Below, in pieces: positions 55,278-63,535 of a stretch of 64,000 bases of DNA. The position numbers were made by a program, and so were the translations under genes. Numbering within the stretch: the stretch's first letter is position 1; every line of letters starts with the position of its first letter. Below the pieces are notes generated by a model that made no database searches, was not told where the DNA came from, and worked only from the letters and a program-made list of their open reading frames with translations. The DNA comes from Myxococcales bacterium (GTDB lineage: Bacteria > Myxococcota_A > UBA9160 > UBA4427): NCBI GenBank assembly GCA_012959805.1, contig DUCN01000054.1, positions 1 to 64,000 on the forward strand. Direction: 5' to 3'.

Positions 55278-56030
55278 ATGGGACTTCGAGTCAACTCAAA
55301 TATTGCGTCGATCAACGCGCAGCGAAATCTGGTCGGAACCACTGACCGCCTTCAAAAATCACTGCAGCGATTATCCTCTGGCCTGCGCATCACTCGCGCG
55401 GCAGACGCCGCCGCCGGTCTAGCTATCTCAGAAAATTTCCGTGCGGAGATTCGCAGCCTTCAACAGGTCCAGCGAAACGCGAGCGATGGGATCTCGATGT
55501 TGCAGGTGGCCGAGGGTGCACTGAACGAGACGAGTACGCTGCTGATTCGAATGCGCGAGCGGGCGATTCAATCGGCCAATGGCACATTGGAGCTGGGGGA
55601 GCGGGCGACCGTCGACCTCGAATTCCAGGGGCTGCATGCAGAGATCAATCGGATTGCTGCGGCCACTGAGTTCAACGGCACTCAGATTCTACAGTCTGCG
55701 GCCTCGACGACGTTTCAAATTGGAACCGGCGATTCAGTCAATGATCGCTTCACTGTTTCGGCTGTAAACGCCGGCGCAAGTGCGATCCGATTATCGGCCG
55801 TTGGCGTTACGAATGTGACCGGTGCACGCTCATCGCTGGCGTTACTCGATAGCGCCGTCTCTCAGATTGCCTCGCTCCGGGCGGCCTTTGGTACTGCGCA
55901 GAACCGACTGGAGTCAGCGATTCGATCCATTGGAGTCGCCGTCGAAAATACGGTGGCCGCGGAGTCGAGAATTCGAGACGTCGACTTCGCAAGCGAAACC
56001 GCGGAGCTGACTCTGAATCAGGTTCTTTAG
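55278..56030 (+). CDS. fliC: Flagellin, cut by in-frame TAG before its last 22 residues
   Basis: 250 residues with the D0/D1 flagellin N-terminus (GLRVNSNIASINAQRNL, QRLSSGLRITRAADAAAGLA) and a short variable centre. The C-terminus FASETAELTLNQVL ends at TAG 56028-56030, but the frame continues QAGISVLAQANISTQSALAL (then LLQ) to a natural TAG at 56097-56099. That tail is the C-terminal D0 helix needed for export and polymerisation, and flagellins normally have Gln at the TAG (CAG to TAG). So it is a recent pseudogene, a read-through gene, or a shortened flagellin. RBS CAGGAGAG precedes ATG 55278, and a sigma-54 promoter is at 55201. Confidence 0.85.
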   Translation: MGLRVNSNIASINAQRNLVGTTDRLQKSLQRLSSGLRITRAADAAAGLAISENFRAEIRSLQQVQRNASDGISMLQVAEGALNETSTLLIRMRERAIQSANGTLELGERATVDLEFQGLHAEINRIAAATEFNGTQILQSAASTTFQIGTGDSVNDRFTVSAVNAGASAIRLSAVGVTNVTGARSSLALLDSAVSQIASLRAAFGTAQNRLESAIRSIGVAVENTVAAESRIRDVDFASETAELTLNQVL

Positions 56031-56369
56031 CAGGCGGGAATTTCAGTTCTCGCGCAAGCCAATATCTCGACGCAGTCAGCGCTCGCGCTGCTCCAATAGG
56101 AGGCGATCACCAACGCGCAGTCGAGACGCACTTGATTCGTCGGCGAGCAATTGGCATGCAGCACACCCCCCAAGGACTCCGTCCTGGGCAGAATCTGGCC
56201 TAATTGAGATTGAACGCGCCACGTCTTCGTGGGGAATGACACTTACCTCTATGACGATATGGGGGGGCCCTGTCAGTCTCTGGGAAATCGGGAAGCGACT
56301 TTGTGCTCGAAGCGTATTTGCTCATTAGAAGCGATGCGTGTGGAGTACAGGGACTGGGAGTAGACCGCT

Positions 56370-57158
56370 GTGTCCAGTACGACCGTTGTCAAGGCGTCCG
56401 ATTTTGCGGACGTTTACGCTGAAGCTCATATTGAATTCGAATCGGGTGATTCCGGTGAAGCCGTGGATCGACCGGACCGTGAACCGGATCGTGACGAGGA
56501 TCCTGATCCGCAATCCGTTCGTGCGGCGGAGGAATCCGCTCCGCCCGAGGCGGCCGGCGCCGAATCGATGAGTTCGCTGAACGACGAGGAGCTGCTCGTC
56601 GGTATCAGAACCGAGAGTGAGCTTCATTTTGCCGAACTCTACAATCGATATTTCCAGCGGATCTACAGCTTTGTGTATACGCGATTGCGAAATCACGCAG
56701 ACACAGAAGAAGTCGTACAGGAAACCTTTCTCGCGGTCTTTCGGTCTTTCGAACGTTATCGAGGGCAGTCTTCTCTGCTTTCCTGGATCTATGGCATCGC
56801 GAAAAACACCGCGAATAGCAACATCCGCCGCTCGAAGAGCATGACCGAGCGAATCGACCTGGCCGACGATGAGGATCTCATGCCGCGGCCTTCATTGACG
56901 GTCGGATCACCTGCGGAGCAGCTCGACCTGAATCGTTTCCGGGATCAGCTCAGCCAGCGACTCGCGGGTCTGGCTGATTGGCAGGCCGAAATCTTTGAAA
57001 TGCGACATTTCGAGAACCTGTCGATCCCAGAAATTTCGAGGCGAACGGCTCGGTCGAGTGACGCAGTTCGGTCGAGTCTGTATCGCGTGAAGCGGCTCTT
57101 TTTCGAAGCCGCCGATACCTCGGGTGCGACCGGTGTCTCGACCGAGGGTCTGTCGTGA
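56370..57158 (+). CDS. ECF-type RNA polymerase sigma factor
   Basis: 262 residues from GTG 56370. An unusual acidic N-terminus of ~65 residues (DRPDREPDRDEDPDPQSV) precedes the sigma domains. Region 2 is FAELYNRYFQRIYSFVYTRL with EEVVQETFLAVFRSFERYRG and LLSWIYGIAKNTANSNIRRS; region 4 is LADWQAEIFEMRHFENLSIP then EISRRTARSSDAVRSSLYRV (helix-turn-helix). The acidic extension may act as a regulator of DNA or core binding; that is inference. The next small gene overlaps its stop by GTGA, where an anti-sigma factor is often found. Confidence 0.9.
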   Translation: MSSTTVVKASDFADVYAEAHIEFESGDSGEAVDRPDREPDRDEDPDPQSVRAAEESAPPEAAGAESMSSLNDEELLVGIRTESELHFAELYNRYFQRIYSFVYTRLRNHADTEEVVQETFLAVFRSFERYRGQSSLLSWIYGIAKNTANSNIRRSKSMTERIDLADDEDLMPRPSLTVGSPAEQLDLNRFRDQLSQRLAGLADWQAEIFEMRHFENLSIPEISRRTARSSDAVRSSLYRVKRLFFEAADTSGATGVSTEGLS

Positions 57159-57463
57159 AGCGTTTGAGCCAGGCAGTGGCTGGCGGTCCTCGAAATCGAC
57201 CCGTGAAATCGGCGGTGGCGGGTCGGCCCGCACAATCGCGAGTGGCCGATGTGGCTTCAATTCTGGCAAGCCCCACCTCGACGCCTACCACCGAAGAGGC
57301 GGATCTGCTGGCCGATTTTGCTGACTTCATGAGTGAGGAAGAGGAACTCGAACCGGGACTCTTGCCAACGCCGGACGCGATGTTCAAGGAACGGCTACGC
57401 AGGCGGCTTTGGCGCACCTTCGTGCTGAGCGACCTGCGTGGGGGTGGCGAAACGCTGAACTAG
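57155..57463 (+). CDS. Small protein overlapping the sigma gene (possible anti-sigma or sigma partner)
   Basis: 102 residues starting GTG 57155, overlapping the sigma stop by four bases. A basic low-complexity N-terminus (GPRNRPVKSAVAGRPAQSR) is followed by an acidic helix (EEADLLADFADFMSEEEELE) and a basic end (FKERLRRRLWRTFVLSDL). No zinc-type anti-sigma HxxxC motif and no membrane segment are visible, so it is not a classical anti-sigma. Its place and coupling argue for a regulatory partner of the sigma factor. Confidence 0.6.
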   Translation: MKRLSQAVAGGPRNRPVKSAVAGRPAQSRVADVASILASPTSTPTTEEADLLADFADFMSEEEELEPGLLPTPDAMFKERLRRRLWRTFVLSDLRGGGETLN

Positions 57464-57693
57464 ACATCGGCGAAGGGCGGAATCCCGTCGGGTTTTGCGT
57501 GATGGCATGTAAAAACGATAGTTCTCAGAGCTTTTAGTCTTCCCTCGGGGATTCAACTTGCCGGCTAGGCAGAGGACGGCACAGAGGCTTGGAACGACTT
57601 TCAGTTTGTGCACGGCCTCGCACAAGTGACGGGCAAGCGGGATTGGGGCAAGATGGAGTCTCGAGTTCACAGACTCGATGGAGGTCCGCCCTG

Positions 57694-58254
57694 ATGTCGA
57701 TCGAAGCTGAGGTGATGGAAGACTTGAATCACGACGAAGCCTACTTTGATGATGCGCGCGAGCGTCGAAGAACCTTCGATACGAAGCTGCTACAGGAGCC
57801 CCTGACGCTTCTGCCCAGTCGACCGCCATTGGCGCTCGCCGCCACGGCGAGTGTGAAGGAGGCTATGCAGGCGATGAAGCGACGACATCGTGGCTGCGTC
57901 CTCATCACCCAGGATGGCACGGTTCGATCTCCCTTGACTGGAATTTTTACCGAGCGCGATGTGCTCTTGAAAATCATCGACAGTGGGCGCAACCCTGCCG
58001 ACGTACCTCTCTCCGAGGTCATGACAGGAGATCCCGAATCCCTGCCGATCGATGCGAAGTTGGCGTGGGCGCTTAACATGATGTCGGTGGGTGGTTTTCG
58101 TCATCTTCCCGTCACGGATCATCGCGGCTGGCCCGCCTTCATCATTTCGGTTCGTGACATCGTTGAGTTTCTCGTGGAGTCTTTTCCGGCTGAGATTCTC
58201 AACCTTCCGCCTGACTTCGGCCGCGAAGAAGGCCGATCTCGCGACGGGGCCTAG
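57694..58254 (+). CDS. CBS-domain pair protein
   Basis: 186 residues from ATG 57694 (RBS TGGAGG at ~57678; the frame is open to 57589). Two CBS motifs are seen: TASVKEAMQAMKRRHRGCVL with LTGIFTERDVLLKII, and VMTGDPESLPIDAKLAWALN with GGFRHLPVTDHRGWPAFIIS. Such Bateman modules bind AMP, ATP or SAM and act as energy sensors on a partner. A short charged N-terminal helix precedes them. It lies in a row of signalling genes (sigma factor upstream, EAL-HDOD downstream). Confidence 0.9.
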   Translation: MSIEAEVMEDLNHDEAYFDDARERRRTFDTKLLQEPLTLLPSRPPLALAATASVKEAMQAMKRRHRGCVLITQDGTVRSPLTGIFTERDVLLKIIDSGRNPADVPLSEVMTGDPESLPIDAKLAWALNMMSVGGFRHLPVTDHRGWPAFIISVRDIVEFLVESFPAEILNLPPDFGREEGRSRDGA

Positions 58255-58394
58255 CGCCCGATTCGGCTGGAGCGATCCCCTCAGTTCCGCGATCCCTGCG
58301 ATTTTGTTCGTTGTGGCAGCGCTGCAAAATTTGAGTCAGATCGCACATCGGACAATGAAAAGAGGAGGAAGGCTGACTGGATCAGCCCGCGGTC

Positions 58395-59270
58395 TTGAAT
58401 TGGGCCTACGCGAGGGCAGAGAATAGTACGTCGGAGACAGACGGGTTCTATCTGAGCCGTCAGCCGATCGTTACTGGTGAGCGCCGCCTGATCGCTTGGG
58501 AGCTGTTATTTGGCACGTCGGCTGGCCAGCCTCTCAAGCCAATCGAGGGACAGAGTGAGGCCTATCTTGCGAACGTTCTTGAGTTCGCGAGCAGTGCGAA
58601 TTGGGACTCTCTGCTAGGCGATGGTCGCGCGTTGTTACAAGTTGACCGGCGGCTGATTTTCAGTGAAGCGATCGAACACATGCCGCGAAATCGCATGCTG
58701 CTCGGGCTCCCAAAAGCCGAAACCGTCGACGCGAGTCTATCCAATCGGTTCTATGACCTGCATAGCCGCCGGGGCTCGCGATTGCTGTTCGTTGACTATT
58801 GCCGGCGGGATCCGCGCGAGCAACTTCTGGAGCTTGCGGACGCGGTGCAGATTGACGCCTTCAATCTCGACGAGGAGGCACGCGGTCTACTCATTCGCCG
58901 GGCTCAGCGGCGCAAACTTCAAATCCTCGCGAACTCCGTCCAACGTGATTCGGATTTCATTCGAATCCGAGACTCTGGATTCGATTTGCTTCAGGGCGAT
59001 TCGTATTCCGAAGCCTCGGACAACAAAGAGACCCAGGCGAACCCGGAAGGCAAACTTCTATTGCAGCTTATGGTGGATGCCCGCGGAGGGTTCGAGATCG
59101 ATCAAGTCACTCAGCAGGTCGAAGCCAATCCCACATCGGCTGATGGCTTGCTGAAACTCGTGAACAGCCTCGAACTCGCTCGCGCACAGAAGATCGAAAG
59201 TGTCGGGCAGGCGCTGATCCTGATCGGGGCGAAGGGCCTCAGCCGTTGGCTCAACCTGCTGCTTTTTTAG
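58395..59270 (+). CDS. EAL-HDOD regulator, N-terminal part up to in-frame TAG
   Basis: 291 residues from TTG 58395. A degenerate EAL domain opens FYLSRQPIVTGERRLIAWEL (WELLF replaces EAL, so no c-di-GMP hydrolysis is expected). Then LLFVDYCRRDPREQLLELAD and LANSVQRDSDFIRIRDSGFD follow, and an HDOD half from ~200 (QVTQQVEANPTSADGLLKLV, GAKGLSRWLNLLLF). The frame stops at TAG 59268-59270, but the same frame stays open for 131 more codons (listed separately). YuxH-type proteins of this build are c-di-GMP- or stress-linked regulators of motility. The TAG may be a nonsense mutation or read through. Confidence 0.8.
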   Translation: MNWAYARAENSTSETDGFYLSRQPIVTGERRLIAWELLFGTSAGQPLKPIEGQSEAYLANVLEFASSANWDSLLGDGRALLQVDRRLIFSEAIEHMPRNRMLLGLPKAETVDASLSNRFYDLHSRRGSRLLFVDYCRRDPREQLLELADAVQIDAFNLDEEARGLLIRRAQRRKLQILANSVQRDSDFIRIRDSGFDLLQGDSYSEASDNKETQANPEGKLLLQLMVDARGGFEIDQVTQQVEANPTSADGLLKLVNSLELARAQKIESVGQALILIGAKGLSRWLNLLLF

Positions 59271-59666
59271 ATTGGGGGTCAAAACGGCAATCGAGGCCCG
59301 CTCTTTCGTGTCGCGGCGAGTCGCGCGCGGTTGATGGAGCTCGTTTCGCTGGCGGGTGGAGAAGGTGATTCCGCGGTGAAGGATCGTGGTGAGGCTGCAT
59401 GCCTGGTCGGGATCCTCTCTTTCGTTCATGTGTTGGTCGGGGTCGATCGCACCGCCGCGATTACAGGACTAACGCTTCCGCAAGAAATCAAACAGGCGCT
59501 GTCGAAATTCGAAGGCGATCTCGGAAGGATTCTCCGATTGGCTGTCTGCCTCGATCGAGGTGAGTTTGCAGAAGTCGCCGAGGTTGCGGCCGAACTGTCG
59601 ATCGACGCAAAAACCGTTTGGGGTTACCAGCGTGAGGCCTACGACTGGGTCATGCAGATGGGCTGA
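59271..59666 (+). pseudogene. EAL-HDOD regulator, C-terminal part after TAG
   Basis: In the same frame as 58395-59270, the 131 codons after TAG read IGGQNGNRGPLFRVAASRAR, then LMELVSLAGGEGDSAVKDRG, LVGILSFVHVLVGVDRTA, LTLPQEIKQALSKFEGDLGR and YQREAYDWVMQMG with stop TGA 59664-59666. This is the helical HDOD C-terminus that the family always carries, so the two pieces are one gene with a single TAG between them. The separate part has no credible own start; ATG 59334 would begin mid-domain. Confidence 0.75.
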
Positions 59667-59703
59667 GCCCAGACGGGCTCGATTCTCATTCCGGTCGCTG
59701 CTT

Positions 59704-60294
59704 TCAGGTCACTTCCAGTGCGCGCGCCATCACGATCTTCCCGGAACGCACCAGCTCGACGATCCTCTCTTCGTCCAATAGCGAGATAATGGCGTCCAGT
59801 TTGTCGCTGGCACCGAATACGCGAAGGATGAGGCTCTGCGCCGCATAGTCGACGACTCTGGCGTTGAAGTGTTCCGCAATCTCGAGGACGTCGCGTCGCA
59901 CATCTCCCGCGCATCGGATCTTGATCAGGGCGATTTCTGTTTCGAATCGATCTGTGGCGGTGTGATCGAGGGCGTGTACGACGTCGACGAGCTTTGTCAG
60001 CTGCTTGATCATCTGCTCGAGAATCGCTGGATCCCCGGAACACGTCACCGTCATGCGCGAGAACCCGGTTTTGGCTCCAGGGCTCACGACGAGGCTCTCG
60101 ATGTTGTAACCGCGACGCGAAAAGACCATCGAAACGCGCACCAGAACACCCGGAGCGTTTCGAACGAGTAGGGCGATGGTGTGCAGGGCTTTCGAGGACT
60201 CGGGCGATTTGAGCACTCCCATCCGATTCTGAAGCGCGGTCGGCGTCGCAGCGGGCTTCATTGATGTCGTCTGGCCGGGAGTCGGGCTGCTCAT
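59704..60294 (-). CDS. ilvH: Acetolactate synthase small subunit
   Basis: 196 residues from ATG 60294 (RBS GAAGGAA); the frame from 60330 adds 12 unlikely residues. After a ~37-residue Pro/Thr-rich lead, the ACT domain starts HTIALLVRNAPGVLVRVSMV then FSRRGYNIESLVV, as in all IlvH/IlvN proteins. It binds the end product (Val or Leu) and sets feedback control of the large subunit. The gene follows the large subunit by 69 bases on the same strand. Confidence 0.94.
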   Translation of the reverse strand: MSSPTPGQTTSMKPAATPTALQNRMGVLKSPESSKALHTIALLVRNAPGVLVRVSMVFSRRGYNIESLVVSPGAKTGFSRMTVTCSGDPAILEQMIKQLTKLVDVVHALDHTATDRFETEIALIKIRCAGDVRRDVLEIAEHFNARVVDYAAQSLILRVFGASDKLDAIISLLDEERIVELVRSGKIVMARALEVT

Positions 60295-60363
60295 TCTCGA
60301 ATTTCCTTCTTCGCGATTCGAATGAATCACCGGATGTGAGGGGCCGCGGGTGGGCGGTGCGTT

Positions 60364-62088
60364 CTACGTGCTGCCCGACGGCTTGGCGAGGGGGCCCTTC
60401 GGCTTCTCGATGATCATCCCGCTGAGCGGCGCACCGGATGGAATCATCGGAAAGACATTGTCTTCCTTCACGACCTCGGCGACAACGACGCACGGCCCTT
60501 CGTCATAGTCATGCGCTTCGGCGAGCACGCGATCAACATCGGCGGGGCGTCGAATCCGCAAGGCCTTGACGCCATAGGCCTGAGCCAGTTTCACAAAATC
60601 GGGATTGCCGACGAGGTCGACACCTGAAATTCGATTGTCGTAAAAGAGTTCCTGCCATTGCCGCACCATGCCCAGGAAGTTGTTGTTGATGATCAGGCAT
60701 TTCGTCGGCTTCTTGTGGATGGCGGCCGTGGCCAGCTCCGCTTGGGTCATCTGAAACCCGCCATCACCGACGATGGCCCAGACCTTCTTATCGGGGCAGC
60801 CGAATTGTGCGCCAATCGCGGCTGGAAAACCAAAGCCCATGGTTCCCGCGCCACCCGACGAAATCCAATGTCGGTTCGTCGTTGAAAGACAGAACTGCGC
60901 CGCCCACATCTGATGTTGGCCGACGTCGGTCGTGATGATCGCGTTGCCTTGGGTCAGCGCGTTGAGGCGATCGAGGACATGTTGGGTCCGAAGTCCACCC
61001 TGTTTGGCGTACTTCAGGGGATATTTTTTTCGCCAGACATTGCACTGCCGGAGCCATTGCTCGGTGTCGGCTGGCTGAATCTGGGGAACGAGTTCATCAA
61101 GCACGAGACGTGCATCGCCGGCTATCGCCACATCGGGCTGCACCATCTTTCCAAACTCGGACGGGTCGATGTCGATATGAATCTTGGCTGCGCCGAGACA
61201 GAACTCGTCGAGCTTACTGGTAATCCGATCATCCCAGCGTGCGCCGATTGCCATGATGCAGTCGCAGGCATCGACGGCCTTGTTTGCATAGGCGGTGCCG
61301 TGCATCCCGAGCATGCCCAGATGCAGGGGATGGGTTTCATCGGCGGCGCCCTTGCCGAGAAGGGTATTGACGATGGGCGCGCGCAGCATTTCGGCCAGGC
61401 GAATGACCGCTTTGCCAGCGTTGGAGATGACCGCTCCATGTCCGACATAAAGCACCGGGCGTTTCGAAGCATTCAGGATCGCCGCTGCCTCTCGAATATC
61501 ATCGGGGTCGCCGTTGGTCGGCACCGTGTAGCCGGGCAGGTCGATATCATCGACAAACGGGGCATCGCACGGTCCCTGTGTCACGTCCTTTGGAAGGTCG
61601 AGAAGGACGGGACCGGGGCGGCCGGAGGTCGCGATGTAGAAGGCTTCGCGCGTCGCACGTGGAATATCCGCGCCATCCTTCAGGAGGTAGCTGTGTTTCA
61701 CAACGGCATAGGTGATGCCTGTGACGTCGGCTTCCTGAAAGCCATCCTTTCCGAGCATTGAAGAAATCGTCTGACCAGTGAGGACAATGATGGGGATCGA
61801 GTCCATATGCGAGGTAAGAAGGCCGGTCACGATATTGGTCGCGCCGGGCCCCGAGGTCACGAGCACGACGCCCGGTTTGCCCGAGGCGCGCGCGTACCCG
61901 TCGGCCATGTGCGCGGCGCCCTGTTCGTGGCGAACCAGGATCAGCTCAATACTGGAATCCACCAGCGCATCGAAAATCGGCATTGCGGCCCCACCGGAGT
62001 AGCCAAAGATGTATTCGACGCCTTCGCGTTCGAGGCATTGAATCAGTTTTTGGGCGCCGGTCGGCGGGGCAGGCAGCTCGGGTTCCAT
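60364..62088 (-). CDS. ilvB: Acetolactate synthase large subunit
   Basis: 574 residues. It makes 2-acetolactate or 2-aceto-2-hydroxybutyrate, the first common step of Val, Leu and Ile synthesis. The N-terminal LVRHEQGAAHMADGYARASG holds the catalytic Glu; the FAD-binding middle includes GKGAADETHPLHLGMLGMHG. The C-terminal ThDP/Mg motif is AIVGDGGFQMTQAELATAAI then NNNFLGMVRQWQ (GDG...NN). It is full length and forms an operon with ilvH. The upstream 600 bases contain an AT-rich island that may carry its promoter. Confidence 0.96.
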   Translation of the reverse strand: MEPELPAPPTGAQKLIQCLEREGVEYIFGYSGGAAMPIFDALVDSSIELILVRHEQGAAHMADGYARASGKPGVVLVTSGPGATNIVTGLLTSHMDSIPIIVLTGQTISSMLGKDGFQEADVTGITYAVVKHSYLLKDGADIPRATREAFYIATSGRPGPVLLDLPKDVTQGPCDAPFVDDIDLPGYTVPTNGDPDDIREAAAILNASKRPVLYVGHGAVISNAGKAVIRLAEMLRAPIVNTLLGKGAADETHPLHLGMLGMHGTAYANKAVDACDCIMAIGARWDDRITSKLDEFCLGAAKIHIDIDPSEFGKMVQPDVAIAGDARLVLDELVPQIQPADTEQWLRQCNVWRKKYPLKYAKQGGLRTQHVLDRLNALTQGNAIITTDVGQHQMWAAQFCLSTTNRHWISSGGAGTMGFGFPAAIGAQFGCPDKKVWAIVGDGGFQMTQAELATAAIHKKPTKCLIINNNFLGMVRQWQELFYDNRISGVDLVGNPDFVKLAQAYGVKALRIRRPADVDRVLAEAHDYDEGPCVVVAEVVKEDNVFPMIPSGAPLSGMIIEKPKGPLAKPSGST

Positions 62089-62689
62089 TGGGTCGTTTCT
62101 CGTCTGATCTCTCTCGTGGTGTTCGAGATGTCGTGATGGGGGGCGATGTCCCGGCGATGCACCCCTGGCACGGGGTTACAGGCAGAGATTTTTTTGAACT
62201 CTGAAATATGGCATAAAATGATCAAAAATCCATACGAACACTGTTTGTATCGGTAGAAATAGGAAATATTTGATAAAGAATTCAATAAACTTTGAATCGG
62301 ATGGAAATACATTCACATTTAGCGACTTTAAAATATCTTTCTGGAAGAATAATTTTTACACCTGAGAATCTGGATTGATCGTGTAGCAGGTCCAGTGTTG
62401 AGCCGAAGATAGAGGTGCATTTATGAGTGGTTCTCGGGGATTCGACGTTCCATGAAGGGCCTGCGGGGTCTTGTGCGGGGTCGTCCCGCTCGCCGACGCT
62501 GTGGCTGACCGTCTGGATTTTTACCGGGGATTCATTTCTGGCTACTCGACGCAGTGGACGCTTTGGGCAGGAGTTGGCGCGAGTCGGTAAGCTGAGGTCA
62601 ATCGTTGCTGAGAGGCCAATCGGCGAGGAATCCTCTCTAGTGAATCGTGAGTTCCATCGATTGAATTGGATGGACCAGGGGGCAAGACA
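62089..62689. other. Upstream region of ilvBH with an AT-rich island
   Basis: No gene is supported in these ~600 bases. From about 62190 to 62370 the composition turns clearly AT-rich against a GC-rich background, with A/T runs around 62195, 62215 and 62335. This is consistent with the ilvB promoter (minus strand) and the promoter of the LptC block (plus strand), or with a small insertion. The rest (62380-62660) is GC-rich with no family features in any frame. Confidence 0.5.
62232..62250. promoter_or_regulatory. Near-palindrome in the AT-rich island (possible operator)
   Basis: ATACGAA at 62232-62238 and TTTGTAT at 62244-62250 form a 7-bp inverted repeat with one mismatch around CACTG. It lies ~145 bases before the ilvB start. 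Possible binding site for a dimeric regulator; no regulator can be named. Confidence 0.35.
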
Positions 62690-62959
62690 TTGGGTGAGCG
62701 TGAAGAAAACGAGGAGCGGCATCAACGCTCGGGCCGCGGCCGGAGCTGGATCGCGGCCTTTTTTGTAGTGCTGATCATCGGGCTCGCGAGCCCTGTCACG
62801 GCGGACGAGTACGAAGAGGATAATGCGGGTCACCCGGTTCGTGTGCTTGCCTACGTCCTCTACCCCGTCGGTGTTGTGATCGACTACGTGCTGATGCGTC
62901 CCGCCCATTGGTTGGTCAGCCATGAGCCTCTGAAAACCTTCTTTGGCCACGAAGACTGA
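62690..62959 (+). CDS. Small exported protein before lptC
   Basis: About 89 residues from TTG 62690 (RBS AGGGGG); a TTG at 62666 is possible. A charged N-terminus is followed by a hydrophobic segment (SWIAAFFVVLIIGLASPVTA), then HPVRVLAYVLYPVGVVIDYV and RPAHWLVSHEPLKTFFGHED. I believe similar short proteins stand near LPS-export genes in deltaproteobacteria, but cannot name the family. It is seven bases before the LptC-like gene, so in one operon. Confidence 0.65.
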   Translation: MGEREENEERHQRSGRGRSWIAAFFVVLIIGLASPVTADEYEEDNAGHPVRVLAYVLYPVGVVIDYVLMRPAHWLVSHEPLKTFFGHED

Positions 62960-62965
62960 TCTACA

Positions 62966-63535
62966 ATGAGGAGGATGATCAACCTCCGGGCGACGCTGTG
63001 CGCTGTTGGCTTTCTCGCTGCGCTCGGTGCTGGCGGCGCTGTATTCTCGTTTCCCGCCGAAGTCCAAGCAGGAGTCCCGGATCTCGGATGGCTCGAAGGA
63101 GACTTGGGCCAGGTCCTGAACGTTCGAGGAATGACCTTTGTGGCCAGCGAGGCGTCCTCCAATGAGTTCATTTTACGCGCGGACATCGCGCGCTTCTACC
63201 CGGACCGTCAGGTCGCCGATCTCGAGATCGTTCACGTCGAAGTCGCACCGGGGTTGGACCGGGTCGGCTTCGAAATGCGCTGCGATGTAGGCCAACTGAA
63301 TCTTTCGACCCAGGATTTAGTGGCCGAGGGCAACGTGGTCGGCACGATTGAGGGCGGTCGTCGCTTTGAGGCGCTCTGGGTAGTCTATGATGAGGCCAAG
63401 GGTGTTCTCTACACAGACGACCCGGTCTTGATCGTGGATGAGGATGGACGCTACCGAGGGGGCGGCTTCCGATATTTAGTCAATGAGCAGCGCTTTCGCC
63501 TCCTGGGCGGAGCCAGCATCGTACAGGATCCATGA
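62966..63535 (+). CDS. lptC: LptC-like LPS-export protein
   Basis: 189 residues from ATG 62966. One N-terminal membrane segment (ATLCAVGFLAALGAGGAVF) leads to beta-jellyroll-like repeats: RGMTFVASEASSNEFILRAD, DRQVADLEIVHVEV and LNLSTQDLVAEGNVVGTIEG, the LptC/LptA pattern with a TDDPVLI strand. LptC joins the LptBFG transporter to the periplasmic LptA bridge. Identity is by pattern and position only; the sequence is divergent. Its stop overlaps the next ATG (ATGA). Confidence 0.7.
   Translation: MRRMINLRATLCAVGFLAALGAGGAVFSFPAEVQAGVPDLGWLEGDLGQVLNVRGMTFVASEASSNEFILRADIARFYPDRQVADLEIVHVEVAPGLDRVGFEMRCDVGQLNLSTQDLVAEGNVVGTIEGGRRFEALWVVYDEAKGVLYTDDPVLIVDEDGRYRGGGFRYLVNEQRFRLLGGASIVQDP

Noticed and set aside
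62043-62312. Minus-strand short ORF before ilvB as an ilv attenuator leader peptide
   Set aside because: It has only a brief Phe-Leu-Ile-Ile-Leu run, overlaps the ilvB start, and no terminator/antiterminator pair could be drawn.
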